64,000 bases of DNA from Acanthosepion pharaonis (GCA_903632075.3 CAHIKZ030001780.1:1970001-2034000); one strand, 5' to 3'. Shown: positions 43,440 through 54,387, numbered from the stretch's first letter. Translations and numbers: made by a program. The notes: generated by a model not told the origin, from the sequence alone.

Positions 43440-43815
43440 ACCATACTAATACTTTGATAAAATCCAAGAAGAATCTGCAATGCTATTGGTCCTGATCTGG
43501 CATCTCAGCTTTAGTCCCTTTCCCACCACCATGACATAGCTTCCCTGTGCCTTTTCTATAAATACTTTCATGGCAATTGTTTAGATTAACTTTCTTCTAT
43601 GGCACTTTATGAATTTAAGTGCAGTACTAGATTGGCAGCAAGGTCTCATCAATTTACAGTTGAAATAGCTAGATGTAACTGTAATTTTTATGCTAACAGT
43701 TTTTTTTCTTGCACTTCTCACTTGTGCAACTGTCTTCCTCTTCCTTGCTTGCTAGTCAACTTTGATCATCAAAAATTGTTTGGAGTGAAATGATTAAAAA
43801 AAAAAAAAGAAAAAA
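43440..43815 (+). mobile_element. Jockey-like LINE, C terminus and 3' end
   Basis: The frame 43,599-43,793 reads C-S-T-R-L-A-A-R-S-H-Q-F-T-V-E-I-A-R-C-N and N-S-F-F-S-C-T-S-H-L, the last residues of the ORF, running straight into the terminal GTGAAATGATTAAAAAA. Tail-to-tail with 44,130-45,060. Confidence 0.8.
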
Positions 43816-44128
43816 AACGTAATTAGCATATCTAGGAAAGCCAGTTTCATTTTTTTTTTCTCTGTATATGGAGTTTACATGGTGTGGTAGATGCCAGAGT
43901 ATGGAAGTGTCATCTACAGGTTCAAGCTATAACATTAGTTTCAATAGTACCATTTCCTAAGCAATTTCCTTGACGTATACCATATATATTTATCGTTACT
44001 GGAGATAACGGTGATCCCATAGCTGAGCTGCCTTCCTGTTAAACACTTGTGCAGAAAATATCAATATCTCCATTTATTTATTATTACACTCAATATGCTC
44101 TTCTAAGAAAAAAAGTGTACCTTTTTCT
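43816..44128. other. Spacer between inverted LINE copies
   Basis: AT-rich, nothing recognised. Confidence 0.5.
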
Positions 44129-44129
44129 T

Positions 44130-45060
44130 TTTTGTTAAAGCAATTCACCACAAGCAAGGCGGGAGTGCCACTAATACACAGGGGTTATTACAGAGAGAGA
44201 AAATGAGAGAAAAGACTGGGTATAAGGGGGGGGGATTGAGGAAAGGATAAAAGATGAACGGGGATCAAGGCGACAGAAGATGGCAATTGACATTGCAATT
44301 AAACTGTTGGAAATTCTAGTTATCAGGGAAGCAAGTAAGAGGATCGGAGTTCAACTGTTGGGAAGTGTGAGAGAAGAAGCTGTTAGGGTAGAAGTGTTGG
44401 TTAAATTTAACAATTTCAACAGTAAAAGGGTGGGACCTAGATGCCAATCTAGTAGCACAATTAAATTCATGCAGTTGGGGCATCATGGATAAAAGCTTGT
44501 CAGAGCAGTTGCAATTAAAATATTTGTAGAAAAGACAGAGGGAAGCCACATAACATCTATGAGAAAGTCATTGAAGTCGAGATACCAAGTCAGGACTGAT
44601 TATATTGCAGATCCTTCTTTGGATTTTGTCAAGAACCTTGAGATGAACAGCTGCAATCAGACTTGTCACTCTGACACAGAAAGAAGAGATTCCTGTGGGC
44701 TATAGTAGCTGAGCATGCAGGTGAGAACCAAGGAGATGAACATGGTTTAACTAGCTGGAAAGAAAGCATTGATGCCGGCTTTGATCCAGGAGGAGACCTC
44801 AGATGAACATTTTTGAACAGGATAATTGTAAACTTCATTCACTTAAATTTCCTTAGTATGTCACTAAGGAAATCATGGAATGAGTCCCAATCTGCTCTTT
44901 GATAACAGAAAGATATTCTGTTGGTAGGAGTTTCTTGGCTGGTGGGGGAGTAGAAGGAGATGTTTACAGACACTACTGCATGATCAAAGTTGCCAAGCGG
45001 ACAGAGCTGTGTATTATGACAAAAGTGAGCGTTGTTTGTTATAGTTGCCTCCATTTTTTG
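44130..45060 (-). mobile_element. Jockey-like LINE, internally deleted copy
   Basis: On minus, from 45,054 down: endonuclease end F-D-H-A-V-V-S-V-N-I, linker I-S-F-C-Y-Q-R-A-D-W-D-S-F, P-W-F-S-P-A-C-S-A-T-I-A-H-R-N. Then directly the C-terminal domain (V-A-S-L-C-L-F-Y-K-Y, R-L-A-S-R-S-H-P-F-T-V-E-I) and the 3' tail at 44,130-44,290. The whole reverse transcriptase is missing; the jump is near 44,640. Stops and frameshifts. Confidence 0.75.
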
Positions 45061-45317
45061 TACACTTGTGACTTTTCCTCATGTGTGCCATGATTAGTAG
45101 ACTTGTAGATATTTGAAACCCAACCCCTTTATTATTGATTCATGGGGATTCATGACTATCACATATGAAGCTTACAGACTCAATGTATTATAACAATTGA
45201 AAAAATGATTAACACGACGTGTAACAGTTAACAAAGCCAAACCATTTATCCACTATGCTATATGACCTGTATGACATCACAAGGACAAATTAAATCATTA
45301 ATACTGATAAACTAACA

Positions 45318-45600
45318 GGATGTGCATTGTGGCATTATTGATAACAGCTTGGAATGAGTAACCAGAGAGCTGAGATTCAATTCCAGCTGCATTCATCGCA
45401 TTCACTTATGCACAAATAACCTTGTGGAAAAAAAAAAAAAAAAAAAGGTATGAATCCCTCTCATCCCTCCACTAGCTATGGGTTAAATGGCAGGACAGAC
45501 AGAGTCCTATAGCCTTGGTTGGCAACCAATCTACCACAGAAAGAAACAGCAACCTACTGCAGAAAAATCTGCTTTGTCAGTCATGAATCAAAAAAAATAT
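45318..45600 (+). mobile_element. tRNA-derived SINE with expanded A tract
   Basis: A-box-like GTGGCATTATTGATAACAGC, B-box-like GAGATTCAATTCCAG, then the usual body. The short AGAAAGG of other copies is here a run of about 20 A (45,427-45,446) before GGTATGAATC. Confidence 0.7.
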
Positions 45601-46105
45601 AATTGCATAAGCATGTATCACATATGGCACTTAACTGAACATCAATAAGAGTTACATCCCCTAGCGTGAAAAAAAAGAAAAAACAATGTATTCATTAATT
45701 AAAAAGAGGAAAAAAGAGTGGGGGTGCTTAATTCAAGATTCCTAGAAGGCTATTAATTATAATATAATAAGGATGGAGAGTGCAACAGTAAAAATGTGAT
45801 GATAACAACCAAGATGAAGATACTCGTCAGAATAAATCACTGTATCAGTTAAGATAGTAAGATTGATGTTAATATTTCTATATTAATCACATCCTACTCT
45901 GAAGAGTAGAAAATATGTCAAAGGCAATCACTTACTGGTTTGTTAAATACAGACAAATATACCTGTGACGCCCCATCCACCAAGTTATGTTTTTGGAGAA
46001 AAGAAAAAAAATAATTACTCACCCTCTGGAAGTTCTTGCCTGTAAAATCAAAAATATTCTCATATAATAAAAGAAATAACTGAAAAGGGTTTTTATGTAT
46101 CATTT
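45601..46105. other. Unassigned AT-rich sequence
   Basis: Nothing recognised apart from a weak fold-back-family arm near 45,780-45,840. Confidence 0.45.
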
Positions 46106-46109
46106 AGAG

Positions 46110-46477
46110 CTGAGGTTCTCAACTAGTGAGGGAATTCCCCACTAGTGGGGAATTTCAGGTTTTTGGTGGTGGTGGTGGGGGAGGGTTTGGATTGGGGCCA
46201 TAGATTGGTAGACTCAAAATGTTAACTTTCAAACTCCTGAAAACTCACAATATGCATCATCCATGCAACCGAGTGGTCACACTAGCTTTTCTCTTGTATT
46301 TTTTGTTACTACAAACAATGTAAATGTATACATACTAATATGGAAAAGAATGAAGATTTTCAATAATATATGCATATTATTCAGAATACATCTTTTGAGT
46401 TAGACAAGGAGTGGAATGATGTCCTGACTTATGGTGAAAAGGGTGCAAAATGGGGCAAAATAGATTGAGAATCACTG
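46110..46477. mobile_element. hAT-type MITE
   Basis: Ends CTGAGGTTCTCAA (left) and, reversed, CAGTGATTCTCAA (right) are imperfect inverted repeats of the CAGxGGTTCTCAA type known from hAT elements. An 8-bp duplication with one mismatch flanks it (ATTTAGAG 46,102-46,109; ATTGAGAG 46,478-46,485). A perfect 22-bp palindrome centred on CTAG lies at 46,133-46,154. 368 bp, no coding capacity. Confidence 0.7.
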
Positions 46478-46485
46478 ATTGAGAG

Positions 46486-46787
46486 AATATATTAAATGTT
46501 AAATACTGATAAACAAAAATAAACACATCAAGAATTCTATTGAAATCTGTTTAAGTTTTCAAAAATGGTTAAAAAAAAATTTAAGGATTTCATCTGTTTC
46601 ATCTAAATTCGCTAAGCATAAAAGAAAAAGAAAATAAAAATAGAATTTGTAACAAAATTTGTTTATATTTACTGTTATGATCTGAAATGTTTTTTTTTAA
46701 GCCAAGTTTTTGTAAGTTTATGCAAAAATCCTCAACTCCATGTTTTGCTCAATTTTCATGAAATCTTACAAGTGTCTGAACAATTTA
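46486..46787. other. Unassigned AT-rich sequence
   Basis: Nothing recognised. Confidence 0.5.
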
Positions 46788-46905
46788 TTGATGATTATAA
46801 TTAATAATTTAGGGTGAGAACATTCTTTATTGATGATTATAATTAATAATTTAGGGTGAGAACATTCTTTATTGATAATTATAATTAATAATTTAGGGTG
46901 AGAAC
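46788..46905. repeat. 42-bp tandem repeat, nearly three copies
   Basis: Unit starts at 46,788, 46,830 and 46,872 (TTGATGATTATAATTAATAA, TTTAGGGTGAGAACATTCTT). One substitution separates the third copy over most of its length. Confidence 0.9.
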
Positions 46906-47034
46906 TTTTCAGTACCAACTGAAGGAAAAAAAAAAAAATGATGTTTGGTTACTTGGTTAGATCTTAGGAGTAGACCAGACTGAAAGAATTTCAGTACTCC
47001 CTTTTTAAACATATTTTGAACATAATTGTATGGC

Positions 47035-47437
47035 TTCAACTAAATATATTTTATACATAATTTTATATTTTCATGTTTTTTTGGATATATAGTTTGTAGA
47101 TCATAAAATGTATTGTTGGTAATTTCACTACAAAAATGTATTGTTGGTCATTTTATTATAAAAATGACCTGTTGGTTTCTGTTTGGGAGTTCACTATTTT
47201 CCCATAGCTGAGACCCTAACAGTTGCTACCACCACAGGTCAGGGTAAACCTGGGAAAAACAGCAGATGAGGTGGTTCCATTCTCCTCAAAAAACTCCAAG
47301 ATCCTGTTCAGAGGCCTTGCTGCTGGATGTAGTTTATTTAATACCTAAGACACACTTACAGCACCTGGTATTCCCACCTAAGTACTGACCCGGTTCAACA
47401 TTGCTTAACTTTGGTGATATGCTCATAAGCCCTGCAA
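47035..47437 (-). mobile_element. 5S rRNA-derived SINE
   Basis: On minus the head (47,437 to about 47,350) matches the 3' two thirds of eukaryotic 5S rRNA: ATCACCAAAGTTAAGCAATG (A-box region), CCGGGTCAGTACTTAGG (C-box region) and GGGAATACCAGGTGCTGTA. About 11 bases of 5S are missing after the C box. The body follows (47,340-47,035), and part of it recurs at 10,660-10,850 without the head. This is the arrangement of SINE3-type elements, whose pol III promoter comes from 5S rRNA. Confidence 0.75.
47350..47437 (-). ncRNA. 5S rRNA-like head of the SINE (not a functional 5S gene)
   Basis: Keeps the internal promoter blocks of 5S with several substitutions and one deletion, and lacks the first ~30 nt of 5S. 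Not a functional rRNA gene. Confidence 0.7.
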
Positions 47438-47439
47438 GT

Positions 47440-47920
47440 TTAAAGAATTCCTTTTAATACTCTATCCTTATTACAAATTTCACAAACTTGAGATTGGTAC
47501 AGATTCACCAGATTGTATTCGGTAAGCAACAAACAGGTTTTATTCTATTGATAATGTGTTAATGAGATATGTCAGAATTGCAAAAAGTATCTGTTCATAT
47601 TAAGGTTTTTTTGATAAACAAGGACAAGCACAAATACCGTCAAAATACTTGCAGACATAGTTGTATACCTACCACCTTATTTTTCAACCATTTAGAAAAT
47701 AACAATAGTAACTTCTTTCATCACTCCCACAAATTACAGAAAATGATTTTTGCAAGTCAGTATGAAATTATATTCTAACTAATGAAAACCTTGTATTCAA
47801 AAAGTTCACACATCTACATGAAATTAGATTTTGGATCCACTTTACAGATATAAAAATAGAAACCTGCTACTTCTCAGGGCTCAAAACAGTTTCAGAGGCC
47901 AGTTTGATCTACATGTGCAT

Positions 47921-47974
<54 letters not shown>

Positions 47975-48940
47975 GAACAGGAAAAAACCAGCAGCCACTG
48001 ATTAAGGCCTTGTCCACATACACAATAGAAAGGATTAAGCAGCAGCTGCCAACTAAGCCTTTGGTCTACAAAATCTATGCTGTCATTAGGTTAGTCTGTC
48101 CACACATTTCACACTGTAGTAAGAACATTTAATTTATAAAATAAACTTCCCCGCAAGGAAAAGTGAACATTTTATTGTCTTTGTATTTGTCTCTGAAAAG
48201 AATTTATAAAACATTCTGCTTCTAATTTTATTTCAGAAAATAACCTTTTCTGTTTCATTTAAAAGATGTGTTAAATGTTTGGAATCCCAACACTCAAATA
48301 ACAACAAAAACTTGGGAAGATGGATCTCAACAGATGTGTGTCTGGGCTTATTGACATGGTGTAATAGCAAGCTTGTTTCACTAGATCAATTATAACTGAA
48401 TAGCGAGTTTGTTCCTCACTTGGTGCCCTTTACTGTCAGCCTTGTAGCACATCTAAGCTATGCTTAGGAAATCATTATCATGAGTAGGAAAAGTTAGCAT
48501 GGTGATAATAATCATGTCACATCAGTTATTTAAAAAGTGTTGGTCTGGTTTTAATTTGGTTTACTCTTTTATTAATCTATGTCAATCCGTTTATTCCCTG
48601 TATAAACTGTTACACCCTATTAGAACTCCAATTCTTTGACTCGAAATGAAAGAGCTCACTTTGTCATCCACATCTCATATGACAAAGACAGATCTTAAAT
48701 TCATCTGGTTCTGTGCATCCACTCTTGTAATACTGTCTAAATATACTACCAGTCAGAAAAGCAAATGTGATTTTCATAACAACCATTTCCAAGCCACTAC
48801 CATACTATAAAACCAATGTTATTTTCACCCACGAAGGAATGTTTGATAAGGCTGGTATTAGTGGTGTACCCTATGGCAGGTAAGCTTAACTGAACACAGG
48901 AGACTTACCTAACAAGCCCCGGCCATCAGTAGTGACACTG
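47440..48940. other. Unassigned sequence with (CA)n
   Basis: (CA)n at 47,922-47,969. The stretch upstream of the copia element should contain its 5' LTR but no clear match to 51,507-51,847 was found. Confidence 0.45.
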
Positions 48941-49045
48941 AGATGCTTCCATCAAAGATGATGCCAACAGCAGCAGAGATTACTCCTCAACTAGAGCAAT
49001 GTGATAATTCATGGAGTATCTCCCCCCCCCAACAAGTATCTCATT

Positions 49046-49082
49046 TGTTAACTTGTGACTTATCAGAAATTAAACCTGAAAC
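49046..49082 (+). repeat. Displaced LTR edge, 37 bp
   Basis: Starts TGTTAACTTGTGACTTATCA, identical at its beginning to the 3' LTR start (51,507-51,543), with 3 mismatches in 37. Fused directly to integrase sequence. Confidence 0.75.
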
Positions 49083-49473
49083 ATTTGACATGGCTCAAAA
49101 TCTAAACACGGCTGTAAGAACAACTGTTGCTCAGTCTCCCTGGAGTAATGGGTTATGTAAGCACCATAATGCTGTTCTAGGAGATATGGTAATTAAGATA
49201 TTGGCTGATGTTAAGTGTAATTTTGTGCTAGGTGAGCTGTTAGTGCAAAAAAATGCATTGCACAATGTGAATGTGCTCAAATCATCTACATTATTAAATA
49301 ATAGACCACCCACTCTGGAAAGGATAACCACAAGTGAGCTAGTTGCCAACAATCCTAATGCAATGCATTCTGCTAGAAGATCATCTGTTGAAAGTAAGTC
49401 TTCTGAAAAAATGAAGAAGGGCCCTGTGACATCAAATATGATCAGCATTTCCACAGAAATATACCAATGGTGA
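49083..49473 (+). pseudogene. Copia integrase, second half
   Basis: The open frame 48,943-49,473 runs from upstream DNA through the LTR edge into M-A-Q-N-L-N-x-A-V-R-T-T-V-A-Q-S-P-W-S-N-G-L-C, the block before the catalytic Glu. In copia integrases the residue two or so after N-G is Glu (N-G-x-x-E-R-x-N). Here the reading is N-G-L-C-K-H-H-N, so the Glu is Lys. L-N-N-R-P-P and later S-E-K-M-K follow. The first two catalytic Asp are not present in the window. Confidence 0.75.
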
Positions 49474-50160
49474 TTTAGTATATTTCAAGCGAAACAAATC
49501 AGAAAATGGATGGGCCCAGGAATAATTATTGGATGGGAGGCTAAGCAGGTCCTATTAAAACATGGAGGAACATATATGAGTACACCCCTTTCAGCCTCTT
49601 TTTGCACCACTCCAATCGAACAGCCAGTAGTTAACAGTGATTCAGACACTGTTGGAAATCCAGAGGTCATATATGGAAATGTTTCAAACAGTCCAATTCA
49701 GGATGACATAGAGGAAGAATATCTAATGCCAAAAGAGTCTGGTAACAATGTAGATATTAGTCCCCCAACAAATAAAGCATTACCAGAAAAAGTTGTGAAA
49801 CCAGTAAAATAGGTGAATCTACCTAAACCAGGGTAAGTAGAGAATTGCTAAATGACCAACCAGACTGAACTGGATAACCTGAGAATAATCAAAAGCCACT
49901 GGTTCCAATAAATATGTCATGAATATTATTCAAGGGGGCAATAGACCTTTTTGCCTTGATTTTGAAAATGCTGTTACTTCTTGGGCACCAGAAATGGATT
50001 CAACAGATCCAGTAGAGACTCTTGTCTTATCTACATCTGATCCATGTGTTGAGCAGACAAAACAGGAGGAATTATCTAATTAGCTAAAGAATAAAGTCTA
50101 TATAGTTTTTTTCCTGACATGGGGCAGAGTAAAGTCACCACATGATTGGTGTGAACAGAA
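49474..50160 (+). pseudogene. Copia integrase C terminus and linker to RT
   Basis: The frame 49,510-49,812 reads M-G-P-G-I-I-I-G-W-E-A-K-Q-V-L-L-K-H-G-G-T-Y, the C-terminal chromatin- or DNA-facing module (G-P-x-x-V-I-G-x-D-x-x-x-V-x-V-x-H-G-G). An acidic linker with V-N-S-D-S-D-T-V follows. The next 350 bases are closed in most frames. Confidence 0.6.
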
Positions 50161-50800
50161 AAAATGGCACAAAGCAATAATTCTGTTAAGGGCAGGCTTG
50201 TTGCTAGAGGATTTCAAGACAGACACACAGGATCTGTTAGATCTGACTCTCCCACATGCTCCAAGGAAGGATTTAGGATTACTTTGGCTGTGATAGCCTT
50301 GAAGGGTTGGTCTTTCAATTTTCTAGACATAAAGACTGCTTTTCTCCAAGGCATGAAAATGGACAAACTGTTTATTTGTTGCCATCACCTGGAGCTGTCA
50401 ATAGCAAAGGTAAACTTTGGAAGCTTACCAAGTGTATTTATGGTTTGACTGTTGCCTAAAGGTCCTGGTACCTTACAGTAAAAAAATGCACTGCTGAAAC
50501 TTGGAGCGGAGATATCCAGATATGACCAAGCTATTTTTACTTGATTCCATAATGGGGAAATGCATGGTATTATTTCCACACATGTTGATGACTTCAGTTG
50601 GGGTGGCTCTGAGCTTTTCAGGAGATCTGTCATTGATAAATTAAAGGCCATTTTTGTCGTATAATCTGATGATTCAGTTAATTTCAGGTACCTTGGATTA
50701 AATGTTAATCAGAAAAAAAAACATTGTTATTAGCAAGGACAAATATGTTCAAGGACATCAGCTTATACCTGTTCCTTATGTTGTTGGAGATGGAAGACTG
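50161..50800 (+). pseudogene. Copia reverse transcriptase, frameshifted
   Basis: The frame 50,164-50,448 has K-G-R-L-V-A-R-G-F-Q-D, S-P-T-C-S-K-E-G-F-R-I and F-L-D-I-K-T-A-F-L-Q-G, the first catalytic Asp block of copia RT. Further on, in another frame, T-H-V-D-D-F-S-W-G-G (50,578-50,607) keeps both catalytic Asp with His in the usual Tyr position, and F-R-Y-L-G-L-N follows. At least two frameshifts. Confidence 0.75.
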
Positions 50801-50920
50801 AGTTCCGATGAATAAACAATGGTTAGATACGCCAATAGAAGGTTAGATTGGATTGCCACCCAGACCAGGTCTGATCTCAGTTTGATGTGAGTGAATTTCC
50901 ATTTTTCATGAATTCTTTGA

Positions 50921-51519
50921 TTGTATATAACAAGCCAACAAGAACATAAAAAAGCCAAGAAAGAGGCTTCTCGGATTTGTATCCCAGCTCTTCGTGATCT
51001 CCAGAAACTGCGAATAGTGGCATGTAGTGATGCATCTTTCACCAATTTAAAGGATGGTGATTCTCAGGGAAGCGGGGGGTTTATATTATTTTCATTGTTG
51101 GAAGCAACGGCAAATACTTTCCTGTTCATTGGCAATCCAAGAAGATAAGGAGAGTTGTCAGAAGCACACAAGCAGCAGAGACTCTAGCTTTAGTGGATCT
51201 TACTGAGGTTTGTACATATTACAAAACATTACTTAGTGAAATTCTGTACATAAATGATTTGTCAAAGATCCCCATAGTCTGCAAAACAGACAACTCTAGA
51301 CTGCATAGTGCCACACATTCAACCAATCTCATTTTTGATAAAAGGTTGGGAGTTGAGATGGCCATCCTCAAAGAAAAACTGGCTAAGAATGAAACAGAGG
51401 AAGTCATATGGATTTCCAAAGAACACCAAGTGGCTGATATTCTTACAAAAAGATGTGTCTCCCACCAAAAAATCAGGCCATGTGAAGGAAAAAGAAGGGG
51501 GATAAATGTTAACTTGTGA
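50921..51519 (+). pseudogene. Copia RNase H, two frames
   Basis: The frame 50,921-51,148 has A-C-S-D-A-S-F-T-N (first acidic residue) and G-S-G-G-F-I-L-F. The frame 51,193-51,519 has V-C-K-T-D-N-S-R-L (T-D-N block), E-M-A-I-L-K-E-K-L and K-E-H-Q-V-A-D-I-L-T-K-R, the final copia block. The second frame ends just inside the LTR. A stop lies between the two frames near 51,148. Confidence 0.75.
51484..51502 (+). promoter_or_regulatory. Polypurine tract of the copia element
   Basis: GAAGGAAAAAGAAGGGGGA, all purines, four bases before the LTR start TGTTAAC. Confidence 0.75.
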
Positions 51520-51847
51520 CTTATCAGGAATTGAACCTGAGACCTTCTTATAACAAATTGTATTTAAATAAGACTGTTTCAGCCAATCAGGGGTCAGCTT
51601 GTGTGTCTTAAGTAGCAGGCACTACTTAAGACACACACAAATTTGTTCAGTGGTAAAAAGTCATTTGCCTGGGGAGGTGCTAACAGTCTGAGCTATAGGT
51701 TTAACTATGTGTCAGTGCTCATTTCAAACCATTGACTATGGATGTTGTTTTTCTCTACATGTTTGTCTATTACCTTGTGTTATACCCTGAATGAACTCCC
51801 AGTCTTTCATGATGGAATGGGCAAATGATTGAACCCCAGATATCACA
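51507..51847 (+). repeat. 3' LTR of the copia element
   Basis: Begins TGTTAAC after the purine tract and most likely ends TATCACA at 51,847. The right edge is a guess from the CA end because no second full LTR is available. It contains a perfect 16-bp stem hairpin with a 6-nt loop at 51,600-51,637. Confidence 0.6.
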
Positions 51848-51849
51848 GG

Positions 51850-53085
51850 TAAATAAAAACTTTCACTTTATGCCATATCTCCATTTTTTCTTTTGTCACT
51901 TACACTTTATTTTTTTTAACAGTAAGCCAGCTGTCACAAAACTGATAGGGGTGAAAGTGTATGAAGTTCTGATTTGGAATCAAAAATCAAAATTGTTAGG
52001 CAAAATAGCTAATATTCATGGGAGAAAGACACAAGTAACTTAAACAAAAGAAAAGAAACAAACAAGTCAGATTTGTTATAGACTTTTTATTATTAACATT
52101 CACAATGAATCAAGCAGGTTATGCCATTGACTATTTGTGTACAGTCTCTCACTTTGTATGAAATTGTTGTCCAGATTTTTTTCTTTTATATTAGAAATCT
52201 GAGTGTCTGAATTCCAAGCAATAATAGAATAAAAAATAAAACATGGGTATGTCTGTTAAATTGTTGGTTCACAGGAAATAAAACTGTAAAAATCTGATAT
52301 TTTTAGAAAAGACTTGTCATTAGTGCAGAATCATTGACTGCCATTGTTATTGGAGATGATTCATTTGAAGTCGCCAACATGTTACTTTCAGCATCTGGGT
52401 TTTTCTACAAAGTTTTTCCAAAAATTAGGCTTGAGAAAATAGGGTTTTAGTTTTCTATGATTGTTCAAATATTTCACAAGGTTATGTTAATTTCTAACCA
52501 ATAGACACCGATTTAAAAGGTGTGTGTTATATTGTGAAATGTTTTTTTGGCATGTTTGTAAACATTATTTTGTACTCCATAACAAAGTTTGAGCATGTTT
52601 TAATATGATATGTATGTGGGTATGTAATTATATTGGAAATATGGTTTATTTCCTAGAAGTTAATTAGAGATTGGACAAGAAATTCCTGATAAAAAATTGG
52701 TAAACCCTGCAGACACCTGAAGAAAGCTGGGTGGGTGGGATATAACAACTTAATCATTGTGATAAAAGATGCAGATATTACAATTGAATTCATAATAAAT
52801 CTATAGCAACAGAGATTTGGGTCAAAGTAGAAGCTTTATATTGCTATAAACAATGCTAACTCATTTCCCATTTGCAGCAAGTAGAGTTAATTAATAAGTG
52901 CAAAATCTATTAGATTGCTAGCTCAATGATTGATAGAGTTTCATATCTGCATTTCACTGCATCTTGGGAATTCAAAAGCAATGAATATGGGTCATTCATT
53001 TCTGATTAGTGGGGAAGGTAATTTGATAGTCATCAAGTTGGAAACAAATCTGTAGAAAGACTATTTAAAAATATTGGTTAGTGCC
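51850..53085. other. Unassigned AT-rich sequence
   Basis: A fold-back-family arm may lie at about 52,700-52,790 (CACCTGAAGAAAGCTGGG). Nothing else recognised. Confidence 0.45.
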
Positions 53086-53089
53086 TTCA

Positions 53090-53440
53090 GCAAAACAAAA
53101 AAATATTTTTTAATTTATTATTTCCTGATAGTTCACACACAACAAGGCGCAAGAACCACTCAAGGCAGAGGGTTAATGAGTGAGTTCATGATGAGGAAGG
53201 GAAAAAAGGAAATAAGATTATGAGGATGAGCAGGATAGATATTGCTTGACCTTAGACAGACAAACATTGCAGTTATCAAGAAAGTATTCTCTTGAGAGCA
53301 TTTAACCAAGTAATAGTTCTGGTGAAGCTGTCTGAGTGGAATCTGCTTTTTTATCAAAGGAATGTAAAGGTAAAATAGGGATGATTTGTCACCATGTACA
53401 TGGCATGGTGGAGGGGATCCTAGCTGTGAAAGTCCAAATT
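53090..53440 (-). mobile_element. LINE C-terminal fragment (LWN type)
   Basis: Parallel to 4,035-4,310. The minus frame 53,160-53,357 reads I-P-L-R-Q-L-H-Q-N-Y-Y-L-V, a worn version of the final ORF block. The 3' edge has ACACAACAAGGCGCAAGAACC-like tail sequence. Confidence 0.45.
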
Positions 53441-53444
53441 GATG

Positions 53445-54385
53445 GCACTAATGAATGTAATTTTTCCAAACATATGTCTTGGTAATAGCAATATAGTAGT
53501 GAAAGATTGGTGACATTTCAGTCTGTCAGATTAGGGTTGTAGGATGAAGAATAATTCATCACCCACAGAACTAAGTGCTTTTGGACTGTCCAGGCTGTAC
53601 GGTTAGAATACTACTCAATCCCTAGATCTAACTTCTATATCTATTTACATGGATTTCAAAAGGTATTTGGGAATTCTTGTGTACGTTGGAATTAGTTGAA
53701 TACATTGGTAATGGATTAATTATGTTCTGTCTTCTGCTTTGCTGCTGAAATGGACTTATCTGATTGTCAGTAATGAATCAATCTAATTTTGAGTTCTACA
53801 CAGTAAAATTTTAAAAATTTTTAGAAATGAATATATTATTTAATAAATATATTATTTAAACTTATCTTTTTGACAATTCAAAACCATGTCAAAATTTTGT
53901 TTTTCATTTTTTTAATTTTGTGTATTAAACATTGACTACACATAAATATAAAATATACTTCACCTTATCAATTTATAAATGATGGGTAAATTGATACCTT
54001 TAGTGCAAGACAATTTAATTTTTTATTCCTTTCATAATGACTGACAGGAACTACACTTAGATCCAGTCCTCCTAAAAAAGGAACAGTATCAAAGGTTTTC
54101 AGTCAAAAAAATATATCTGCAACTGTTGTCACAATTTCATTTTAAAAAGTTATAACTTAAAATAAATTTGGTTAATGGTAAAGAATTTTTCAGGATTTTG
54201 GTAAGTGGAACTTCAATGTTTTTCAAGTCATTTTCCACACTGAACATCATTACACCAACTGCATGTCCAGATAGTTATCAATGAATATTTATTAATAGCA
54301 TTCTTGACAAAATGTTCTGTGACTAAAAATTAGGCCTTCAACACTTTAGAAACATCTAAACAAATGAATACAAACTTTTCTATAA
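53445..54385. other. Unassigned AT-rich sequence
   Basis: Nothing recognised. Confidence 0.5.
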
Positions 54386-54387
54386 AT

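Larger units (their letters stand above)
49046..51847 (+). mobile_element. Copia-type LTR retrotransposon, 5' part replaced
   Basis: Plus-strand order: a 37-bp LTR edge (49,046-49,082), integrase second half, a linker region, reverse transcriptase, RNase H, purine tract (51,484-51,502) and a 3' LTR (51,507 to about 51,847). Integrase before RT is the Pseudoviridae order. The 5' LTR, gag, protease and the first half of integrase are missing. Stops and frameshifts are frequent in RT. Confidence 0.8.

Noticed and set aside
47350..47437. Functional 5S rRNA gene
   Set aside because: The first third of 5S is absent, about 11 bases are deleted after the C box, and there is no T-run terminator at the right place.
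48540..48690. 5' LTR of the copia element
   Set aside because: Only loose similarity to the end of the 3' LTR (TGTTACACCCT, AACTCCxA); too weak to call.
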